DNA from: a virus
DNA: 30,840 nt
Strand: one strand, 5' to 3'
IMG/VR virus record: IMGVR_UViG_3300006165_000026
Location: 1-30,840 of that record
Shown here: positions 13,741 through 20,233 of the stretch, piece after piece
How the letters are laid out: each line of letters opens with the position of its first letter
Position numbering within the stretch: position 1 is the first letter of the stretch
The notes under the pieces: generated by a model
The model's database searches: none
Told to the model about the DNA's origin: nothing
The model's input: only the letters and a program-made list of their open reading frames with translations
Program-made: the position numbers and the translations under genes

Positions 13741-14241
13741 ATGAAAATTTTAACAGTAGAAAACAATACTTACGAACTGGATGAGATTCCAGATCAGGTA
13801 GAAGACTTACGATACAGCATTTTAGACTATAGCAACCCAGGACACATTGATTACTATTTTATTCCATTAGTGTTCCTAGAAAGTTTTTATGCACCAGCCG
13901 CAGTATTAAAAATTGGTGATTACTCAATTACAATGCCATTAGATTGGAGCATAGTTATTTGTGATCCATCAGTTGGTGATCCAGAAGTTGTAAGTTTAAT
14001 GAGTTTGAATGACAGGGGCTTTAGTGTGTTTGCATTTAATCCTATTACAGGATTTACACCTAAGTACTTGGACATATCAATAACTAATATTTACACAGAT
14101 GTAAAATGGTATGCACCTAAGCTAAAGTTTGGACATTTATTAAATGTTCCATTGCATGACGGAGCAAATCCACCCTGTGTACTGTTTGTAAAGGAATCAA
14201 ACAAGTTACCTGAAGTACTTGACATTAGTGAGCTTTGGTAG
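13741..14241 (+). CDS. Unknown protein downstream of uvsW
   Basis: The 166-residue, beta-rich, slightly acidic protein begins MKILTVENNTYELDEIPDQV. Hydrophobic stretches (YYFIPLVFLESFYAPAAVLK, residues about 39-58) are not long enough for a confident membrane span. I recall similar proteins next to uvsW in marine T4-like phages, uncharacterised. No catalytic motif is visible. The SD is ACAGGAAA, about 9 nt upstream, and the gene follows uvsW by 19 nt, so it is probably cotranscribed with it. It is the first of several small conserved unknowns. Confidence 0.6.
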   Translation: MKILTVENNTYELDEIPDQVEDLRYSILDYSNPGHIDYYFIPLVFLESFYAPAAVLKIGDYSITMPLDWSIVICDPSVGDPEVVSLMSLNDRGFSVFAFNPITGFTPKYLDISITNIYTDVKWYAPKLKFGHLLNVPLHDGANPPCVLFVKESNKLPEVLDISELW

Positions 14242-14247
14242 TAAACT

Positions 14248-14469
14248 ATGAAGACTAGGATACATGTTAATCAGCACGTTGTTAAACGTAATGCTAAGAC
14301 AGGTGAAAGAGAACCTGTATTAACATGCAAGACTTCTAAGAGTAATACATATGGACATGAAGTGTCTATTAAAGGTGATTCGAAAGTTATATACAGTCCA
14401 GACAAACCACTATCATGTGGTGCTAAAGTTTGGATAGAAACTGAAGGAGAAGTAGTAATTGTCAAATAA
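14248..14469 (+). CDS. Small beta-rich protein of unknown function
   Basis: The 73-residue basic protein, MKTRIHVNQHVVKRNAKTGE and onward, ends in a strand-rich segment (GAKVWIETEGEVVIVK). It reads like a small all-beta domain, possibly OB- or SH3-like, but no family can be named with certainty. It starts 6 nt after the previous stop and overlaps the next gene by 11 nt. Two cysteines (in LTCKT and LSCGA) are too few for a zinc site alone. A TTGACA/TAAACT pair precedes it but is badly placed for its ATG. Coupled translation in the uvsW unit is likely. Confidence 0.6.
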   Translation: MKTRIHVNQHVVKRNAKTGEREPVLTCKTSKSNTYGHEVSIKGDSKVIYSPDKPLSCGAKVWIETEGEVVIVK

Positions 14470-14917
14470 ACTAAACATTAAAGAAGAGATGCGAGGTATT
14501 GATACCAAGGATAGAGGTTGGTATGACAGTCTTACTGAAGAAGAAAAGAAAAAGCTAGGCATATGGCTACTAATGCGTTATACTAGTAGTTGTGGTGATA
14601 AGATGTTTACTGAGCATTACTTAGAGTGGACTAACGAAGTAGTAAATGTACACTTTAACAAGCTACGTAAGCACCCACAGTTGCAACATCAGCTAATGCA
14701 GTTAGTTGGACTAGGGAAGACTACATTCCATCCTTGGATTGCACCTGGAAAAGCAATGAAACAAAGTAAGATACAGAAGTGGGTTATAGAAAACTATAAT
14801 CATCTGAATGACGATGAAGTAGAAATTTTTATTAGTACTAAAACTAAAGATGACTTCAAGGAGTTGTTTGAAGAGTATGGGTACGATAAGAAGCAAATTA
14901 AAGAGCTGTTAAAATAA
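14459..14917 (+). CDS. Unknown helical protein with TTG start
   Basis: The 152-residue protein begins MSNKLNIKEEMRGIDTKDRG and is predicted mostly helical. Motif-like features are WLLMRYTSSCGDKM (about 34-47) and HPWIAPGK. The TTG start at 14459 is supported by AAGGAG at 14444-14449, 9 nt upstream, inside the preceding gene. The next in-frame ATG, ten codons on, would lose a conserved-looking N-terminus. I recall related proteins in marine T4-like phages, function unknown. It abuts the zinc-finger gene, whose ATG follows its stop directly. Confidence 0.6.
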   Translation: MSNKLNIKEEMRGIDTKDRGWYDSLTEEEKKKLGIWLLMRYTSSCGDKMFTEHYLEWTNEVVNVHFNKLRKHPQLQHQLMQLVGLGKTTFHPWIAPGKAMKQSKIQKWVIENYNHLNDDEVEIFISTKTKDDFKELFEEYGYDKKQIKELLK

Positions 14918-15589
14918 ATGTTTAAATGTGAATACTGTTCTAAAACATTCAAGAAAGAGAATACACTAGTTGTTCATTTATGTGAACAGAAGCGTAGGCA
15001 CATGCAAAAAGACGAAAAGCATGTACAACTTGGTTTTAGAGGTTATCAGTTATTCTATAAAATAGGAACAAATGCAAAGAATGAAAAAAGCTACCAGGAG
15101 TTTGCAAAAAGTCAATATTATATTGCGTTCTGTAAGTATGGTTATTATTGTAGGGACATTGGTATTGATGATGTACCGTCTTACACAACTTGGCTATTAA
15201 AGAATTCAATAAGATTAGACCATTGGTGTAGAGATAAGCATTTTGCGGCTTGGATGAAAGAACGACAAAACAACGAATCGTGTGAAAGAGGTGTTGAGCG
15301 TACTGTATTGTTTTTACAGAAGTGGGCAGAAGAAAACAACACAACATATAATACATACTTTCATACAATAGCACCAGCACTTGCAGTATTTCATATATGC
15401 AGTGGCAAAATTAGTCCGTGGGTATTGTTTACAAGTACAGCGGCACAAGATTTAATTGATAACATGAGTGGCGAACAACTAAAAATGATAACAGATTATT
15501 TAGATGTTGATTATTGGCAACGTAGAATGAATGTCAATCCACAGGATGGTAGATTTGTAACAGAAATTATGGAGCAAATGAAAATATGA
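14918..15589 (+). CDS. Protein with N-terminal C2H2-like zinc finger, unknown function
   Basis: The 223-residue protein opens with FKCEYCSKTFKKENTLVVH: C4-x2-C7-x12-H20, with H28 or C22 completing the site. The spacing to the last ligand (seven residues to H28) is wider than the classic three to five. The remaining 190 residues are helical and rich in aromatic residues, with conserved-looking DHWCRDKHF and ISPWVLFTS stretches. Nucleic-acid or protein binding by the finger is likely. Related proteins are known to me only as uncharacterised products of marine T4-like phages. Its stop overlaps the start of a 30-residue membrane peptide (ATGA). Confidence 0.72.
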   Translation: MFKCEYCSKTFKKENTLVVHLCEQKRRHMQKDEKHVQLGFRGYQLFYKIGTNAKNEKSYQEFAKSQYYIAFCKYGYYCRDIGIDDVPSYTTWLLKNSIRLDHWCRDKHFAAWMKERQNNESCERGVERTVLFLQKWAEENNTTYNTYFHTIAPALAVFHICSGKISPWVLFTSTAAQDLIDNMSGEQLKMITDYLDVDYWQRRMNVNPQDGRFVTEIMEQMKI

Positions 15590-15678
15590 TATGGTCATTG
15601 ATTTATATATTAGCATGTTTTGTATTACCAGTATATATGTTATATAAAATGGATAAGGAAGACCCAAATGATAGTTAA
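15586..15678 (+). CDS. 30-residue single-span membrane peptide
   Basis: The ATG at 15586 overlaps the TGA of the zinc-finger gene (ATGA) and the frame ends at TAA 15676-15678, overlapping the start of the next gene. The product is MIWSLIYILACFVLPVYMLY followed by KMDKEDPNDS: a hydrophobic span at residues 2-20 and a short charged tail. Overlaps at both ends fit translational coupling in a packed operon. No strong SD is seen. The size is close to the lower limit, so it could be a chance ORF, but the clean span-then-charged-tail pattern and exact junctions argue for a gene. It is too short for most gene finders. Confidence 0.55.
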   Translation: MIWSLIYILACFVLPVYMLYKMDKEDPNDS

Positions 15679-16252
15679 CACAGATATTGACATTGATGTA
15701 GCTAATAGAGATAAGCTATTAAACCTTATTAACGGCACACCTGCAATGATTGCTCGCGAACATAAGCAAGTAAAACATAACACTGGTGTGTACTTCCATG
15801 AAATACCAAGTAATCCTTTTAATGGACTTAGCACAATAGATCATAAAGAAGCAGAGTCTATGGGTTACTTTAAAATTGATGTTATTAACGTTGGATTATA
15901 TAAATCTATTGATACTAAGAAGAAGCTAGATGATTTGCTTGCAATGGATCCTATGTGGGAGTTACTAGAACATCGAGAAGTAGTAGAACAATGTTTCCAC
16001 ATACATAAGCACTTTGATATTATTAATACAATGAAGCCTACTAGTGTAGAACAGCTAGCGGCAGTGCTTGCAGTAATCAGACCGGCGAAGCGTCACTTAC
16101 TTAATAAGGGTTGGGACGCTATTAACGCTGATGTATGGGTTAAACCTAGCACAGATGAATACTTTTTTAAAAAAGCACATGCTCACGCATATGCAGTTGC
16201 TATAGTATTGCAATTAAATATGTTAGCTAGTGGTTTTTCTTTACAAGGTTAA
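15668..16252 (+). CDS. DnaE-like mini-protein (palm/fingers motifs of DNA polymerase III alpha)
   Basis: The 194-residue product carries, in order, segments resembling bacterial DnaE. TDIDIDVANRDKL (residues 5-17) recalls the DnaE PD[FI]D[VI]DF...R block with the first catalytic aspartates. KHNTGVYFHE (36-45) recalls KHAGGV. ESMGYFKIDVINVGLY (63-78) recalls AGLVKFDFLGLRTL, which carries the third aspartate (D71 here). IINTMKPTSVEQLAAVLAVI (118-137) with RPAKR recalls L..L.P...EDMIALVALFRPGP. FFKKAHAHAYAVAIV (166-180) recalls GFNKSHSAAYALVSY. E. coli DnaE is 1160 residues, so this is an extreme reduction. ATG 15668 with AAGGAAG nearby is preferred to an upstream GTA-preceded extension. It ends overlapping a convergent gene by 26 nt. 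Confidence 0.6.
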   Translation: MIVNTDIDIDVANRDKLLNLINGTPAMIAREHKQVKHNTGVYFHEIPSNPFNGLSTIDHKEAESMGYFKIDVINVGLYKSIDTKKKLDDLLAMDPMWELLEHREVVEQCFHIHKHFDIINTMKPTSVEQLAAVLAVIRPAKRHLLNKGWDAINADVWVKPSTDEYFFKKAHAHAYAVAIVLQLNMLASGFSLQG

Positions 16253-16598
16253 TACTACGTCTTTTAATCCGCTTGGTGATGCTGTTGCTTAGTCTTACTT
16301 CTGGTCCTACAATAACTTCCATTTGTTTTACATTAAAACTTTGAATTGCGTATTGGTAATTCCATCTATTAAGTAATGCAATGTTGATGGGTAATTTTCT
16401 ATTCGTTTCCCACCACCATTCTTCGCCTAATTCCAAGAACTTAATTCTCTCTTGGGTATCAGTTAAGCGATCGTACACATATAAGCTAGCAACATGGTTA
16501 TCTATATTTTGGATAATCCCAAGGTATTCGTTTCCGGCATATGCTATGACAGTTAAGAATGGATATTCGTCTAATAGTTTCTGATGTTTTGTTTGCAT
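16227..16598 (-). CDS. Only minus-strand gene; unknown protein
   Basis: The 123-residue protein, MQTKHQKLLDEYPFLTVIAY and onward, has a beta-rich N-terminal half (GNEYLGIIQNIDNHVASLYV), a WWWETNRKLPINI segment (about residues 60-72) and a basic C-terminus (ITKRIKRRSINLVKKNH). I remember similar proteins in marine T4-like phages, with the WWWE(S/T)NR signature, of unknown function. The basic tail could contact nucleic acid. It converges on the DnaE-like gene, overlapping its 3' end by 26 bp, so antisense transcripts could form. A minus-strand ATAAATAG box lies immediately before its ATG. It is not a shadow ORF: no competing + strand gene covers most of it. Confidence 0.75.
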   Translation of the reverse strand: MQTKHQKLLDEYPFLTVIAYAGNEYLGIIQNIDNHVASLYVYDRLTDTQERIKFLELGEEWWWETNRKLPINIALLNRWNYQYAIQSFNVKQMEVIVGPEVRLSNSITKRIKRRSINLVKKNH

Positions 16599-16603
16599 TA
16601 CTT

Positions 16604-16611
16604 CTATTTAT
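16604..16611 (-). promoter_or_regulatory. Minus-strand late-promoter box ATAAATAG
   Basis: Read on the minus strand, ATAAATA is followed by six bases and then the ATG at 16598. The predicted start is therefore at or one base before the ATG. It is back to back with the plus-strand late box at 16636. Confidence 0.5.
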
Positions 16612-16635
16612 GCTTTCAAAATCCGAACAATTTTG

Positions 16636-16643
16636 ATAAATAC
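16636..16643 (+). promoter_or_regulatory. Late-promoter box ATAAATAC before the 16662 virion gene
   Basis: ATAAATAC lies in the 63-nt divergent gap. The start should be near 16648, with CAGGAG (16648-16653) as ribosome-binding site for the ATG at 16662. Confidence 0.62.
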
Positions 16644-16661
16644 AATACAGGAGTCTAACAC

Positions 16662-17495
16662 ATGTCAAATTACGGAACAACATACAATATTAATCAAGTA
16701 GGTGATCTTTACACCTTACAAGACCACGGTTCATCGCCAGGGCTTGGCAAGTACGCAAGTGCAAAAGGTACCTCAGTAAACAGTCCGGTTAACTATAGAT
16801 TTTTAAAACTATTTCGAGGATTTGATACTGAGTTTTTCTTCTTTATAAAGAACCAAGATCGCAAGCCAATTATGTTACACGGCACTACTATGCAAGTATC
16901 CTTAATTGATCGTAATGATAGATCTACTGTAGTTAGTAAAAAAGCTATTATAACAGACTACGATGCAGGTAGTGTTAAAGTAATAATTACAAGTGGAGAG
17001 AGTTCTTTATTCTCACAAGGATTTTATGATCTAGTGTTTAGTTACACTACTGATCAAGGTTTAGTTGTTCCTATGTTTGCAGACTTAAACATGCGACCTA
17101 ACTACACTGTTGAAGTAACAGAAGATGGTGATGCATTACCATTAACAACACAAATTAATTCATCCTTTACAACTTCAGTTGTAGGCGTAGACACATACTA
17201 TTACAGTAGTGCCATGAAAGCCACAGGATACTATAACAAACCAAACGGATTAATTACACTAGCAGTATATGGCACAGGCTACACAGGTAATTTTTGGGTG
17301 CAAGGCTCATTAAATGACAATCCAGGCGAAAGCGACTGGTTTAACATAATATTAGGCTCGTACACCGAAGAATTTTACCCATATACTAATCACACTGGAA
17401 TAGATCCATGGACATTCCGTACAAACGTAAAATTAATCAGAACAAAACACACATCACCAACAGGAACACTTGACAAAGTAGTAATAAGAGTGTAA
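16662..17495 (+). CDS. Virion structural protein, probably tail/baseplate-associated
   Basis: The 277-residue beta-rich protein contains repeated Tyr/Phe-rich strands and no enzymatic motif. Residues about 45-140 (FLKLFRGFDTEFFFFIKNQD...GFYDLVFSYTTDQGLVVPMF) have the pattern of an Ig-like or baseplate-upper-protein N-terminal domain, in which a sequence for an idealised linear function is followed by a beta sandwich. Residues 150-277 form a second beta domain (FWVQGSLNDNPGESDWFNI). The late-promoter box and SD CAGGAG support late expression. The last codons contain the -35/-10 of the primase gene. Tail-fibre or baseplate membership is inference from composition and my memory of related phages. 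Confidence 0.6.
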   Translation: MSNYGTTYNINQVGDLYTLQDHGSSPGLGKYASAKGTSVNSPVNYRFLKLFRGFDTEFFFFIKNQDRKPIMLHGTTMQVSLIDRNDRSTVVSKKAIITDYDAGSVKVIITSGESSLFSQGFYDLVFSYTTDQGLVVPMFADLNMRPNYTVEVTEDGDALPLTTQINSSFTTSVVGVDTYYYSSAMKATGYYNKPNGLITLAVYGTGYTGNFWVQGSLNDNPGESDWFNIILGSYTEEFYPYTNHTGIDPWTFRTNVKLIRTKHTSPTGTLDKVVIRV

Positions 17496-17498
17496 TAT
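17470..17498 (+). promoter_or_regulatory. Sigma70-like promoter of the primase gene, leaderless geometry
   Basis: TTGACA (17470-17475), a 17-nt spacer and TAATAT (17493-17498). Six bases follow and then the ATG at 17505. The promoter lies within the last codons and stop of the preceding virion gene. No SD precedes the ATG. Confidence 0.72.
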
Positions 17499-17504
17499 AC
17501 ATGT

Positions 17505-18518
17505 ATGACTTTGATGAACGACTACGTAAGAACTCTGGTACCGGCTAACTGGCGATCAAGCCCTAGTGGATGGATATCTGGCAATTGCCCAATGTGTACT
17601 AGAAATGGTCAAGCACGACCTGATACTAAAGGCAGAGGTGGATTCTTATTTGACGTAGAAAAGTTTCAATATAATTGCTTTAATTGCACATTTAAAACTG
17701 GATGGGCACCACAGGGCAAAGTAACATCTAGATTAAAACAATTACTAACTACATTAGGTGCAGATGAGAATGATATTAATCGTATTCAACTTGAATTGTT
17801 ACGTGAACAAGATGTAGCAACTTTATTAATAAAAACAGAGAAACGTAAAAACTTAATTATTGATTGGGACTTAAAAGAGCTGCCAGAAGATACTAAACCA
17901 TTTATGCTACATGACGAGCCTACAGCAGATTGGTCGGAAGCAGTAGAATATTTAACTAGACGTGGGTTTGATGTAACTGATCCTAGATTCATGTATAGTA
18001 ATAGTAAAACAAATGGTAGAGTCAACAAGCGTTTCATATTACCATTTACATATAAAAATAAAGTAGTAGGATACACAGCAAGATGGGCAGGAGATAGTAT
18101 TCCAGATGGTATGCCCAAGTACTACAATCAGCAACCTAAGAAAGACTTTGTGTATGGGTTAGATAGACAGACTCCAGACAAGCATGTTGTTATTGTAACT
18201 GAAGGACAACTTGATGCAATAGTAACTGATGGGTGTGCAATAGGTAGTAATAATATAAATGATGAACAAGCAGATATACTACACAGCTTACAGAAACATA
18301 TTATAATATTACCAGACGCAGATGATGCAGGAAAGTTAATGTGTAAGGCAGCAATAAAGCATGGGTGGAGTGTAGCATTTCCAGAATGGAAAGATTGCAA
18401 AGATGCCGCAGATGCCTTGACAAAATACGGAAGATTGTATACAATAAAGAGTATATTAAATAGTGCAGAAAGTAATGCAACTAAAATTGAATTAATTATG
18501 AGAAAGTATTGCAAATGA
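17505..18518 (+). CDS. gp61: DNA primase gp61-like
   Basis: The 337-residue primase is close to T4 gp61 (342). The N-terminal zinc domain has C28-x2-C31 and C58-x2-C61. The catalytic TOPRIM domain has VTEGQLDA with E233 and LPDADDAG with D271 and D273. It makes RNA primers for lagging-strand synthesis and works with the gp41 helicase, whose gene overlaps the stop. ATG 17505 sits 6 nt after a -10 box; a second in-frame ATG at 17514 (MNDYVRTLV) would give a product three residues shorter and is possible if the leader is short. All catalytic and zinc ligands are present. Confidence 0.94.
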   Translation: MTLMNDYVRTLVPANWRSSPSGWISGNCPMCTRNGQARPDTKGRGGFLFDVEKFQYNCFNCTFKTGWAPQGKVTSRLKQLLTTLGADENDINRIQLELLREQDVATLLIKTEKRKNLIIDWDLKELPEDTKPFMLHDEPTADWSEAVEYLTRRGFDVTDPRFMYSNSKTNGRVNKRFILPFTYKNKVVGYTARWAGDSIPDGMPKYYNQQPKKDFVYGLDRQTPDKHVVIVTEGQLDAIVTDGCAIGSNNINDEQADILHSLQKHIIILPDADDAGKLMCKAAIKHGWSVAFPEWKDCKDAADALTKYGRLYTIKSILNSAESNATKIELIMRKYCK

Positions 18519-19933
18519 TGAAAAAAGATGAAAATGTACAAGCAAAAGAATATGGCATAGACTTACAACGATTATTTGTTGAGTTTTTATCTCAGGACCA
18601 AGACTTATTCGCTAGAGTAAATGGAATACTTGATCCTTTGTATTTTGATAGAGAACTACGCAAGGGTGTTGAGTTTATACAAGAACATTCTATGGGATAT
18701 AGTGCGTTACCTACATTGGAGCAAATTGTAGCTACAACAGGGCTAGAGTTACAGCCACTAAAAGATGTAGATGACAGACACAAGAAATGGTTTATAGATG
18801 AGTTTGAAGTATTTTGTAGACATAAAGCATTAGAAGGTGCAATCTTAACAAGTGCAGACTTGTTAGAAAAAGGTGACTACGGACCAGTAGAACGTATGAT
18901 TAAAGATGCAGTCAATATTGGACTTGCTAAACATATGGGTACAGACTATTGGGAAGATCCAGCGGCACGTATTGAACGTGTACGTAATCAACGTGGTGGC
19001 ACAAGCACAGGTTGGAAAGATATTGATAACAAACTATATGGTGGATTTAACAGAGGCGAATTAAATATATTTGCAGCTCCATCGGGTGGTGGTAAGAGTT
19101 TGTTCTTACAGAACTTAGCACTGAATTGGTCAATTGCAGGATTGAATGTAGTATATATTACACTAGAGCTTAGTGAAGAATTATCTAGTATGCGATTAGA
19201 CAGTATGATTACTGGCATGGACACAAGATCAGTATTTAAGAACGCCGCTGACGTAGATTTAAAAGTACGTATGCAAGGTAAGAAAGCAGGTAAGCTACAG
19301 ATTGTACAATTGCCAAATGGTATTACAATTAATGCTATTACAAGTTATATTAGAGAATTTGAAATTAAAAGTGATGTCAAAATAGATGCAGTATGTATTG
19401 ATTACTTGGATCTAATGATGCCAGCACAAAATAAAGTAAATCCAAGTGATTTGTTTATTAAAGATAAATTTGTATCAGAAGAATTACGTAACTTTGCAGT
19501 AGAATATGATTATTTGTTTGCAACAGCATCTCAGTTAAACAGAGCGGCAGTAGAGGAAGTAGAATTTGATCACTCCCACATTGCAGGTGGTATAAGTAAG
19601 ATTCAAACAGCAGACAACGTTATTGGTATATTTACAAGCCAAGCAATGCGTGAACGTGGGCGTTACCAAGTACAGTTTATGAAGACACGTAGTAGTAGTG
19701 GTGTTGGACAAAAAGTAGACTTAAAATTTGATATTGCAGGATTGCGTATTGAGGATCTAGACGAAGATGATCAAGGAACTACAATGAATCAACCTAGTGC
19801 TATGTTTGAGAAAATTAAAGCACAAAACAAAGTATCACATCAAGAAAAGAATATTGCTGAAAATAGTGTTGTGGAGAACACAATACAGGGCCACGACAAG
19901 TTACGTTCTATGCTCAAAAGAAGTAATAGTTAG
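18515..19933 (+). CDS. gp41: Replicative DNA helicase gp41-like (DnaB family)
   Basis: The 472-residue protein matches T4 gp41 (475). An N-terminal helical domain (about residues 1-140) is followed by a RecA-like motor: Walker A APSGGGKS at about 188-195, LELSEELSSMRLDS after it, Walker B AVCIDYLDLMMP, and a C-terminal IQTADNVIGIF plus KTRSSSGVGQKV region typical of DnaB hexamers. It unwinds the fork 5'-3' and couples to the primase. The ATG at 18515 overlaps the primase TGA (ATGA); ATG 18518 is an alternative. A late-promoter box follows the stop, beginning the late block. Confidence 0.95.
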   Translation: MMKKDENVQAKEYGIDLQRLFVEFLSQDQDLFARVNGILDPLYFDRELRKGVEFIQEHSMGYSALPTLEQIVATTGLELQPLKDVDDRHKKWFIDEFEVFCRHKALEGAILTSADLLEKGDYGPVERMIKDAVNIGLAKHMGTDYWEDPAARIERVRNQRGGTSTGWKDIDNKLYGGFNRGELNIFAAPSGGGKSLFLQNLALNWSIAGLNVVYITLELSEELSSMRLDSMITGMDTRSVFKNAADVDLKVRMQGKKAGKLQIVQLPNGITINAITSYIREFEIKSDVKIDAVCIDYLDLMMPAQNKVNPSDLFIKDKFVSEELRNFAVEYDYLFATASQLNRAAVEEVEFDHSHIAGGISKIQTADNVIGIFTSQAMRERGRYQVQFMKTRSSSGVGQKVDLKFDIAGLRIEDLDEDDQGTTMNQPSAMFEKIKAQNKVSHQEKNIAENSVVENTIQGHDKLRSMLKRSNS

Positions 19934-19941
19934 ATAAATAC
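19934..19941 (+). promoter_or_regulatory. Late-promoter box ATAAATAC after gp41
   Basis: ATAAATAC overlaps the end of gp41. Transcription near 19946 would give a leader of about 36 nt with GGAG before the ATG at 19982. Confidence 0.6.
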
Positions 19942-19981
19942 TACAATAAAGTAAGAAGTAAATTATTACTGGAGAAGAAAC

Positions 19982-20233
19982 ATGACACAGAAACGAACTC
20001 GTAGCTTATTAGAAGAAATAAATCTTTTAGCTCCAAAAAAGTCTAAAGATGCAATCTTAGAAAGTAGAGGTTCCAACGCCATAAGTAGTGTTATAAATGT
20101 ATTAGATTTAATTGAGAATCATTACGATGCAGACGTAGCACAAGACTTGACAAAGCGTATCATGTTAAGTATAAAGAATAGAGACCCAGAACGATTCAAT
20201 CGTGGGGTTAGGAAAATTAGAGGACCGAAATGA
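19982..20233 (+). CDS. Small basic helical protein, unknown
   Basis: The 83-residue basic protein, MTQKRTRSLLEEINLLAPKK and onward, has a helical middle (NAISSVINVLDLIENHYDAD) and a C-terminus rich in arginine (RDPERFNRGVRKIRGPK). I recall related small proteins in marine T4-like phages, with the RTRSLLEE N-terminus, but no function. It is the first gene of a late unit and shares an ATGA overlap with the ligase-like gene, so the two are probably made together. DNA binding is possible from charge alone. No domain is confidently recognised. Confidence 0.6.
   Translation: MTQKRTRSLLEEINLLAPKKSKDAILESRGSNAISSVINVLDLIENHYDADVAQDLTKRIMLSIKNRDPERFNRGVRKIRGPK

Noticed and set aside
14219-14247. TTGACA-17-TAAACT pair before the 14248 gene
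   Set aside because: The -10 ends directly at the ATG, so transcription would begin inside the gene; no later in-frame start suits it. Probably chance in AT-rich coding DNA.
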